Below, one piece after another: positions 1-6,289 of a stretch of DNA of 15,462 nt. The DNA is from an uncultured Christensenella sp. (lineage in GTDB: Bacteria; Bacillota; Clostridia; Christensenellales; UBA3700). The DNA lies in NCBI GenBank assembly GCA_910584635.1, contig CAJUBA010000025.1, forward strand, positions 1 through 15,462, written 5' to 3'. Below the pieces are notes generated by a model. It made no database searches and was not told the origin of the DNA. It saw only the letters and a program-made list of their open reading frames with translations. Every line of letters starts with the position of its first letter. Position 1 is the stretch's first letter. Made by a program: the position numbers and the translations under genes.

Positions 1-1
1 A

Positions 2-2638
2 GCGACGTTGCCGGTTGAGTTTGAGTCGGATTATGTAACGATGACGTACGATTTGGGAGCGGATATACCGGGAGAGAAGATAGTAGTAAATTTGGAGTAC
101 GGACAGCCGTATTCGGCGAATAAGATAATAAATATGTTCTTGACAGAGTTTAGGAAGAAGATAGACGTAAACGATACGGATAACTACGATCCTAATTACG
201 CAAGTATAGAGAACTTGACGCCGTACTTTAACGGTACGGAAATAACGCAATACAATACAAGCATAAGCGACGTAGACGAGCCGCAGAGAATAGTGGTAAC
301 GTTTGTAGATAAGAACTATACAGTAACGTTCAAGAACGATGACGGAAGCGTAATAGAAACGCAGACGAGAAAGTACAACCAGAAGTTGATGGCGGTAAAT
401 AATCCGACAAAAGAAGGACACGTATTTCTGGGATGGAACTATGAAGACGTGGACGATTTGGGTAATACTGTAACGAATCACTGGGATTTTGACGAAGACC
501 GAGTGAAGGGGGATTTGGAACTTACGGCGGATTGGTTTAAGGCGACGTTGACGTTGACGGAAATAACGGTAAACACAAAAAGCGGAGGATACGAAGCGAC
601 AAGCGTAATAGAAGATGGGGATTTGGAAGTAATAGCGCATTATACTACGGATTCAGCCGATTATCCGACGATGGATATAAAGTTGAATAAAAACGACGCA
701 ACGGGGTATAAGGTGATCTACGGAAGTTCAGACGGTAAATTGCACGTAAACAATCCTGGGATAACGGTAACGTACACGTACGGGGGAGTAACGAAGACGG
801 AAAGGCTTACGTTGACGGTAAATCCGAAGTTGTTGGACGAAGAGATGGAAGCGAACGGGGTAACGTTTGAAGATACGGTAGTGAAGTATGACGGGACGGC
901 GAAAGAGATAGGAGAAGTGAAAGGAGAGTTGCCGGTACAGATAAGCGGAGTAGAGTATGAGTATTGGTTGGGAGGCAACAAGATAGACAAGAGCGAGGTA
1001 ATAGAGATAGGACAGTATACGGTGAGGGCGATATTCAAGAGCAACGACGCTGACTATACGGCGAGCGCAATGGAAGCGAAGTTGACGATAAGCAGGACGG
1101 GAGGAAGCGGAAACAACGAACCTGACGACCCGAACAATCCGGATAATCCCGACGATCCTGACGGCGACGGAAACGGCGGAGCGTTGGACGAGATACTGGC
1201 TAAGATAAAAGACTTACCTTTATGGCAGTTGATAGCGAGCGGAATAAGCGTAATCTTGATACTGATATTTACAGGCAAAGGCATAGGCTATGCAAGCAAG
1301 AAAAAAGAGAACAAGAAGATAACGCAAAGCAAGTACGGAACTTTCTATGCGGGCGCATTCTTAGGGATAAGCGTAACCAACTGGACGGTAATAGCAAGCG
1401 TATTGATGGGCGTAGCGGTGTTATCTCTTGTATTCATGCTTATAGAAAAGAAAGGCTACAAGAAATCGCAGAGAAACCTCGAAGACGCTAAGGAAGATTT
1501 CGAGCGTAACGAAACTAAACGACAAAACGAAGAAATGCAAATGATGTTCATGCGTATGATGGGCGGAAGCGCAGGCAATATGCAAGGCGGCGGACAGGCG
1601 CAGGGCGGATACGTATACGCGCAACCGAGTTTAGGAGCGGAAGAGATAAAAGGAATAGTGTCGGAAACAATGACGGCAATGCTTCCCGGAATGCAACAGA
1701 TGTTGCCGCAACAAGCGTCTGTAAACGATGAACTTGTACAAAGACTTATTGAACAGAACGAGCATAACGAGGAGAGAATAAAACAACTGACGGAACACAA
1801 TGAAAAGGTTATCGAAAAGTTGATGAATAAACTTACGGATAAACCAAACGAGAAGATAATCGAAAGAGAAGTAGCGACAAGTATAGCGGGCGACGAAACG
1901 ATAAAGCAGATGTTGAGGACGCAAGAAAACTTAATGCGTAATCAAGATAAATTGATGGAGAAGATACTTGAACTATCCGCAAATAAACCTATTGAAACTC
2001 AAGTAGTAGAAAAGATAGTGGAAAAGCCTATTGAAAAAATCGTAGAGGTACCCGTCGAAGTAGAAAAGATAGTAGAGAAAGAGGTAGTAAAGGAAGTACC
2101 CATTGAGGTAGAAAAAATAGTAGAGAAGGAAGTGCCTGTTGAAAAGATAGTGGAAGTACCTATCGAAGTGGAAAAGGTAATCGAGAAGATAGTGGAAATA
2201 CCTGCGACAAAACCTGCGCCCAAAGCAAAGGCAACCGCTCCAAGACTTACCTTAGACGAAGCGTACGCGAAACTTAGCAAACAACAAAAGAAGTTCTTCG
2301 ATACGTTGAAAGAATACGCAATGAGTAAGGATAAGTGTAAAGAGAAGAAATCCACGTACTATATCTTACTTGGACAGTCATCTGTAAATCCGTTGGTAAA
2401 ACTGACGATAAAGAAAGACTGCACAGTAGCGTTGTTCAAGATGGAAGACGAGTATATGAAGGACATCAGAAGGAACGCGGGAAGCGAAGGAACGAAAGTA
2501 AAGGTAAAGGAAACTGAGTTGATAGTAGGGGATTCTCAAGCGTTGGCGACGGCGAAGGAGATGATTGACCTTAGGGAGGATCAGATAGAAAGATACAATG
2601 ACTATCTGAAGGAACAGCGTTCCATGAAGAAACGCTAA
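2..2638 (+). CDS. Large membrane-anchored surface protein, 5'-truncated by window edge
   Basis: The reading frame is open to the first base, so the true start lies upstream; the TTG at base 8 is not a believable start. About 878 codons are visible, numbered here from base 2. Residues ~106-178 resemble an InlB B-type (Flg_new) repeat, with VTF at the start, a GHVFLGW core and ELTADW at the end. Two further beta-rich segments follow (~179-285 Ig-like, ~287-365 MBG-like), then a D/N/P/G-rich linker (371-394). Hydrophobic segments lie at ~407-429 and ~450-484, each followed by Lys-rich stretches. The rest (~485-878) is a probable coiled-coil tail with Met/Gly/Gln-rich patches, a V/I-E-K-I-V-E and V-P-I/V-E-V repeat tract (~660-742) and an unrecognised C-terminal domain (~750-878). 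There is no LPXTG motif. It is probably an adhesin or cell-surface anchor whose tail is cytoplasmic; topology is uncertain because the second hydrophobic segment is 34 residues long. Function is unknown. Confidence 0.8.
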   Translation, partial: ATLPVEFESDYVTMTYDLGADIPGEKIVVNLEYGQPYSANKIINMFLTEFRKKIDVNDTDNYDPNYASIENLTPYFNGTEITQYNTSISDVDEPQRIVVTFVDKNYTVTFKNDDGSVIETQTRKYNQKLMAVNNPTKEGHVFLGWNYEDVDDLGNTVTNHWDFDEDRVKGDLELTADWFKATLTLTEITVNTKSGGYEATSVIEDGDLEVIAHYTTDSADYPTMDIKLNKNDATGYKVIYGSSDGKLHVNNPGITVTYTYGGVTKTERLTLTVNPKLLDEEMEANGVTFEDTVVKYDGTAKEIGEVKGELPVQISGVEYEYWLGGNKIDKSEVIEIGQYTVRAIFKSNDADYTASAMEAKLTISRTGGSGNNEPDDPNNPDNPDDPDGDGNGGALDEILAKIKDLPLWQLIASGISVILILIFTGKGIGYASKKKENKKITQSKYGTFYAGAFLGISVTNWTVIASVLMGVAVLSLVFMLIEKKGYKKSQRNLEDAKEDFERNETKRQNEEMQMMFMRMMGGSAGNMQGGGQAQGGYVYAQPSLGAEEIKGIVSETMTAMLPGMQQMLPQQASVNDELVQRLIEQNEHNEERIKQLTEHNEKVIEKLMNKLTDKPNEKIIEREVATSIAGDETIKQMLRTQENLMRNQDKLMEKILELSANKPIETQVVEKIVEKPIEKIVEVPVEVEKIVEKEVVKEVPIEVEKIVEKEVPVEKIVEVPIEVEKVIEKIVEIPATKPAPKAKATAPRLTLDEAYAKLSKQQKKFFDTLKEYAMSKDKCKEKKSTYYILLGQSSVNPLVKLTIKKDCTVALFKMEDEYMKDIRRNAGSEGTKVKVKETELIVGDSQALATAKEMIDLREDQIERYNDYLKEQRSMKKR

Positions 2639-2671
2639 GTAAGCGTATAAATAAAAAGAAAAGAGAAAGTA

Positions 2672-2787
2672 AATAGCAAAGCGGAATTACAGATTACAGC
2701 CATATTTTTTAGCGAAAGCGGAAGGGGAAACAGAAATAGGGAAACCAAAAAGTATGAGCGTAATATAAGTAATTCCGCTTTGCTATT
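2672..2787. repeat. Long inverted-repeat element (MITE-like or hairpin)
   Basis: A perfect 19-bp inverted repeat (2672-2690, AATAGCAAAGCGGAATTAC, against 2769-2787) encloses 78 bp. Pairing continues imperfectly inward: TTAC, CAT and a run of T on the left oppose their complements on the right, so each arm reaches roughly 38 nt. The centre is purine-rich. It starts 34 bp after the stop codon of the surface protein gene. It could be a small non-autonomous mobile element, or a long RNA hairpin ending that transcript. I see no clear target-site duplication. Confidence 0.6.
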
Positions 2788-2843
2788 GTTAAACTAAGCA
2801 AGTAGAAATATATAAAAACGGATAAGCCTAACGGCATAAGACT

Positions 2844-2870
2844 AGATTCTTCGACTGCGCTCAAAATGAC
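2844..2870 (-). repeat. Dispersed intergenic 'VILSAVEES' repeat
   Basis: The plus strand reads ATTCTTCGACTGCGCTC followed by AAAATGAC. On the minus strand this translates in one frame to VILSAVEES, a peptide I recognise as a common spurious translation of a short repeat found between genes in many bacterial genomes. It is noncoding here. The identification rests on memory of the pattern, not on a search. Confidence 0.55.
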
Positions 2871-2906
2871 GGGAGAGAAGGAAGTACACTGGGCGGTTCG
2901 ACTATA

Positions 2907-3074
2907 CCCGCTAAAACGAAAATTTTGACACTCTCCGCCGTCTAAGACGGCGTATAACAGGACACTCTTCGCTTGAACTGGGGGATAGACATCGTTTGCC
3001 ACATACAAAAAGTATGCTATGGCTACTCGTCAACCCCCGTTAAAACGAAAATTGCCCAATTCTCCGCCGTCTAA
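2907..3074. repeat. Degenerate ~129-bp direct repeat, two copies
   Basis: The block CCCG(C/T)TAAAACGAAAATT, about 8 variable bases, then CTCCGCCGTCTAA occurs at 2907-2945 and again at 3036-3074, offset by exactly 129 bp. A second shared word, ACATACAAAAA, follows at 3001 and 3135. The first copy has a short hairpin CGCCGTCT/AGACGGCG (2936-2952). No gene is supported between 2639 and 3195; the region consists of this repeat, the elements above and the galU terminator. Confidence 0.5.
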
Positions 3075-3142
3075 AAACGCAGTGTAGATTTTACGACTGG
3101 TCGGATTAGGCATAGAGTCGCATTATTTTATTCTACATACAA

Positions 3143-3169
3143 AAAACGGCGGAGGATATTCGCCGTTTT
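3143..3169 (-). terminator. Rho-independent terminator of galU
   Basis: A 9-bp stem (AAAACGGCG against CGCCGTTTT) with a 9-nt loop is followed on the minus strand by a run of six T. It lies 26 bp beyond the galU stop codon. The A-tract on the other side could let it also work for plus-strand transcripts. Confidence 0.85.
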
Positions 3170-3195
3170 AGATTTGCATTTTAATAGTAATAAAA

Positions 3196-4065
3196 TTAGA
3201 GTTGCAGACTTTTGATATACGCTTTCAATCCGTCGCTTAGGTGCTTATCGCGCAAGCCGTATTCAATTGTCGCCTGTATATAGCCGAGTTTGTCGCCTAC
3301 GTCGTAACGTCTACCGTCGAAGGTATATGCGTAAGCGCCGGCTGAATCGGCTATTGTCTGAATTGCGTCGGTTAGGCATACTTCGCCGTTGGGCATTGCA
3401 GGAGTTTTTTTCAATACGTCGAATATATCCGGGGTAAGGATATATCTGCCTATACTTGCGATAGTAGAGGGAAGTTGGTCGATGGGAGGCTTTTCTACGA
3501 GTTTGATTACCTCTGCGTATTTGCCTTTGGTAGCGCCGGGTTTTACGATACCGTATTTCGACGCTTCTTCTTTCGCGACTTCCTGACATCCGAGTATGAT
3601 TTTTCCCGTTGTGTCGTAAGCCTCGATAAGTTGTTTAAGACAAGGCTTTTGCGGATTGTAGATAATATCGTCGCCGTAAAGCACGGCAAAAGGTTCGTTG
3701 CCTACGAACGCTTCCGCTTCAAGCACAGCCATACCGCTGCCGTTCATTTCTTTTTGACGGACGTAGTATATATGCGCCATATTGGAAATATCTCTTATTT
3801 GTTTGAGGTATTCGGTTTTGTTTGCGCGAATAAGTATTTGCTCCAACTCTACCGATATATCGAAATGGTCTTCGATACATTTTTTGTTTTTGCCGAGTAT
3901 AATTAAAATATCCGTAATACCGCTGTTTACCGCTTCTTCCACAACGTATTGCAGAGTAGGAGTGTCGACAATCGGCAACATTTCCTTGGGAATTGCTTTT
4001 GTTACGGGTAAAAATCTTGTTCCGAAACCCGCGGCTGGTATAACCGCTTTTCTGATTTGCGTCAT
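3196..4065 (-). CDS. galU: UTP-glucose-1-phosphate uridylyltransferase
   Basis: This 289-aa protein makes UDP-glucose and pyrophosphate from UTP and glucose-1-phosphate. UDP-glucose feeds capsule, teichoic-acid glycosylation, glycolipid and galactose metabolism in the cytoplasm. The nucleotide-binding signature lies at residues 10-31: PAAGFGTRFLPVTK followed by AIPKEMLP. Further family motifs are YGDDII (130-135), LVEKP (189-193) and GRRYDVGDKLGY (251-262). Length is normal for the family. I chose the ATG at 4065 because a GGAG ribosome binding site sits a few bases upstream; an in-frame TTG at 4086 would put the start upstream of that site. The gene is monocistronic, divergent from ctsR, with its own promoter and terminator. 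Close relatives such as glucose-1-phosphate thymidylyltransferases lack this motif set, so the assignment is firm. Confidence 0.95.
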   Translation of the reverse strand: MTQIRKAVIPAAGFGTRFLPVTKAIPKEMLPIVDTPTLQYVVEEAVNSGITDILIILGKNKKCIEDHFDISVELEQILIRANKTEYLKQIRDISNMAHIYYVRQKEMNGSGMAVLEAEAFVGNEPFAVLYGDDIIYNPQKPCLKQLIEAYDTTGKIILGCQEVAKEEASKYGIVKPGATKGKYAEVIKLVEKPPIDQLPSTIASIGRYILTPDIFDVLKKTPAMPNGEVCLTDAIQTIADSAGAYAYTFDGRRYDVGDKLGYIQATIEYGLRDKHLSDGLKAYIKSLQL

Positions 4066-4111
4066 AATTCTCCTTTTTATTGTCAAAAGTATAATTATTT
4101 GTTGTGATTAC

Positions 4112-4140
4112 AGTATATACTATTATAATGAATTTATCAA
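4112..4140 (-). promoter_or_regulatory. Sigma-A promoter for galU
   Basis: On the minus strand, TTGATA (4140-4135) and TATACT (4117-4112) are separated by 17 bp. Transcription would start near 4105, giving a leader of about 40 nt before the galU ATG. Confidence 0.7.
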
Positions 4141-4268
4141 GCCATTTGTTACTATACAAGAATTACGGAAGGGTATTTGTTATATCGTTTGTAGTTAATG
4201 CGTTGATATTCGCCGTAATATATGAAAAAAATATTTTTGAAATTTACCGAAAATTTGCATAAATAGTA

Positions 4269-4296
4269 TTGACAAAGGCAAAAATAATGATATAAT
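4269..4296 (+). promoter_or_regulatory. Sigma-A promoter of the ctsR-mcsA-mcsB-clpC operon
   Basis: A consensus TTGACA (4269-4274) and TATAAT (4291-4296) are separated by 16 bp. The upstream ~80 bp are AT-rich with A- and T-tracts that could act as an UP element. The predicted start near 4303 lies at the edge of the CtsR box. Confidence 0.85.
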
Positions 4297-4304
4297 AAAA
4301 CTAA

Positions 4305-4321
4305 GGTCAAAGAAAGTCAAA
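4305..4321 (+). promoter_or_regulatory. CtsR operator (heptad direct repeat)
   Basis: GGTCAAA-GAA-AGTCAAA matches the known CtsR consensus of two A/GGTCAAA heptads spaced by 3 bases. It sits just after the -10 box, so bound CtsR would block transcription of its own operon. It is the only such box I found in the window. Confidence 0.93.
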
Positions 4322-4339
4322 CTTTCAAAGGAGGGCAAC

Positions 4340-4795
4340 GTGGCGAACATTTCGGACGAGATAGAGCAGTTTATACTTTCTATTTGGAACGACGAGGAAG
4401 AGTTGAAATTATCCCGAAACGATTTGGCGCAGTATTTCAGCGTTGCTCCCAGTCAGATTAACTACGTGCTTGCGACAAGATTCAGTTTCGACAAAGGATA
4501 TATAATTGAATCCAAACGCGGCGGCGGCGGATGTATAACGCTGGTAAGAATAAGCGATAGTAAAGACGAAGTGTTGCAAGGCATTGTTCAGGAACTTGAC
4601 AATATAGAAGCGCTGACTTTCAATCGCGCGTCCAACTTCGTGTATAGATTGGAAAGAGAAGGAATAATTGACGGAAAGGAAGGGGATATAATAAAGAGCG
4701 CGATAAGCGATAAAGCGTTAAATTTCCCCGCTCATTCCGCCAACGTGAGAAAGAACGTATTCAAAGAAATACTAATCGGCTTGATGAGGAGATAA
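4340..4795 (+). CDS. ctsR: CtsR, class III heat-shock gene repressor
   Basis: This 151-aa protein starts with GTG, preceded by AAAGGAGG (4327-4334). The N-terminal helix-turn-helix lies at about residues 24-49 (LSRNDLAQYF, then SQINYVLATRFS). It is followed by the glycine-rich wing SKRGGGGCI (58-66), the loop known in CtsR as the intrinsic temperature sensor. R60 corresponds to the wing arginine of the DNA-contacting loop that McsB can phosphorylate in related proteins. The C-terminal part is the dimerisation/McsB-interaction domain. The protein represses clp genes by binding the heptad repeat 18 bp upstream, so the operon is autoregulated and induced on heat or protein stress. The stop codon is 2 bp before mcsA. 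Confidence 0.96.
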   Translation: MANISDEIEQFILSIWNDEEELKLSRNDLAQYFSVAPSQINYVLATRFSFDKGYIIESKRGGGGCITLVRISDSKDEVLQGIVQELDNIEALTFNRASNFVYRLEREGIIDGKEGDIIKSAISDKALNFPAHSANVRKNVFKEILIGLMRR

Positions 4796-4797
4796 CC

Positions 4798-5280
4798 ATG
4801 CTGTGTGAGATGTGCCGAAAAAGATTGGCGACGAAATTTGTTAAAATCAACGGTTGCGATACCGAACTTTGCGAAGTTTGCGCGACAAAACTCAATTTGT
4901 ACACGCCGTCTGTTGCGGATTTCTTCGATATGATTTTTGACCTTGAAGATTATATGGACGCCCGTTATGAAGAGAGAGTTTGTCCCGCTTGCGGAATGAG
5001 AGAAAGTCAACTCGTTGACGGATATAAGTTCGGTTGCAGTAAGTGTTACGACGTATTCGCCGACAGAGCGGAAGAGTATTTTAAGGAGTTGAGAGGCACG
5101 GAATACAGAGGCAGATTCGTTTCGGACTCTTGTGCAAGAAAACGCAGATATTTGAAAGACGCGACGCCCGCAGATATTCCTCATCTTTACAGTATGCTAG
5201 AATATCCCGCGATAAAGTCGGACGTCGCAAAAACAAGGCTGATTCTCAATAGAATAAAAGAACTTGAAGGGGAAAGGTAA
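4798..5280 (+). CDS. mcsA: McsA, zinc-finger activator of McsB
   Basis: This 160-aa protein carries four CxxC pairs: C3/C6, C25/C28, C62/C65 and C80/C83, the expected zinc-binding layout of McsA. The region after ~C83 resembles the family's linker. A short helical C-terminus (~140-160, ending RIKELEGE) stands where other McsA proteins have a UVR motif, but the match here is weak. McsA binds and activates the arginine kinase McsB and helps relieve CtsR repression. The start ATG lies 2 bp after ctsR, and the AGGAG used for initiation lies inside the end of ctsR, so translation is probably coupled. The mcsB start is 1 bp after the stop. Confidence 0.93.
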   Translation: MLCEMCRKRLATKFVKINGCDTELCEVCATKLNLYTPSVADFFDMIFDLEDYMDARYEERVCPACGMRESQLVDGYKFGCSKCYDVFADRAEEYFKELRGTEYRGRFVSDSCARKRRYLKDATPADIPHLYSMLEYPAIKSDVAKTRLILNRIKELEGER

Positions 5281-5281
5281 T

Positions 5282-6274
5282 ATGGTAAGCGCTCGCAATA
5301 CGGTAATATCCAGCAGAGTAAGACTGGCTAGAAATATCAACGGACTTGCCTTTCCGTCAATGCTGAGAGGCAACGAACCCAAGTTGAAAGAATTCTACGC
5401 GAAGACGCGGGAAGTGTGCGACAGTAGGTTCAAAAATAAGTTTTATACTGTAAACAGTCTGTCTGAAATTCAGTTGAGTTCGCTGATAGAAAACCATCTT
5501 ATAAGTCCGGCTTTATGCGACAACGCTTTTGCGGCTATGATTATAAGCGACGACAAAACAATATCCGTAATGCTCAACGAGGAAGACCATTTGCGCGAGC
5601 AGTGTATACTAGGCGGTTACAGACTCGACGAGGCGTATAGGACTGTCGAAAGCGTGGATATTGCGCTTAGAAACAAGTTGGACATAGCGTTCAAAATGCC
5701 GTACGGTCATCTTACCGCCTGCCCGACGAATTTGGGCGCGGGCATGAGAGCGTCGGTAATGATGTTCCTTCCCGCAATGGCTATAAATCATACGATTGAT
5801 CTTGAAATAAGAAAGATGCACGCGAGAGGAATAACGTTGCGCGGGGTATACGGAGAAGGTTCCACCGCAGACGGATTTATGTATCAAATATCCAATCAGT
5901 CGGCAGTGGGTATGGGCGAAGACGAGATACTGCAAAAAGTCAAAAACGAGGTCGCAAGACTTTGCGAACTGGAAGAGCAGGCTCAGCGAAGCATAAAAGG
6001 AGCAAATATCGAAGATCAAATATGGAGAGCGTACGGACTTTTGAGATACGCTAAAAAACTGTGTCAAAAGGAATTCGCCGACAATATCGCGCTTGTTAAG
6101 TTGGGCGTAATATACGGTATGTTCGATATAGACATAGATATGCTAAACAGATTGATAAACGACACTCAAAAAAATACTCTTTCAGTGAATGCAAGAAGAG
6201 AACTTAACGCAAGCGAAAGGGATAATTTAAGAGCGAAAATGATAAACGAAAAATTGAAATTATACAGAATATAA
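5282..6274 (+). CDS. mcsB: McsB, protein-arginine kinase
   Basis: This 330-aa ATP:guanido phosphotransferase-family protein phosphorylates arginines on misfolded proteins and on CtsR, marking them for ClpC-ClpP. The nucleotide-binding motif SSRVRLARN is at 10-18, SVMLNEEDH lies mid-protein, and the catalytic loop CPTNLGAG begins at C147. RGVYGEGS follows, and the C-terminal RDNLRA (313-318) fits the RDxxRA phospho-arginine allosteric motif. I chose ATG 5282 because GGGGAAAGG precedes it; an upstream in-frame TTG at 5264 would overlap mcsA and carry no family sequence. The N-terminus is about 20 residues shorter than in Bacillus subtilis McsB, judging by the catalytic cysteine position (147 here, 167 there). 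All catalytic motifs appear intact. Confidence 0.95.
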   Translation: MVSARNTVISSRVRLARNINGLAFPSMLRGNEPKLKEFYAKTREVCDSRFKNKFYTVNSLSEIQLSSLIENHLISPALCDNAFAAMIISDDKTISVMLNEEDHLREQCILGGYRLDEAYRTVESVDIALRNKLDIAFKMPYGHLTACPTNLGAGMRASVMMFLPAMAINHTIDLEIRKMHARGITLRGVYGEGSTADGFMYQISNQSAVGMGEDEILQKVKNEVARLCELEEQAQRSIKGANIEDQIWRAYGLLRYAKKLCQKEFADNIALVKLGVIYGMFDIDIDMLNRLINDTQKNTLSVNARRELNASERDNLRAKMINEKLKLYRI

Positions 6275-6289
6275 TCGTGAGGTGATGTT

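Noticed and set aside
2709..3008. 99-codon minus-strand open frame in the intergenic region
   Set aside because: It is made of the dispersed VILSAVEES repeat and the 129-bp repeat; no start signal and no family resemblance.
4066..4086. TTG at 4086 as galU start
   Set aside because: It lies upstream of the ribosome binding site, which fits the ATG at 4065.
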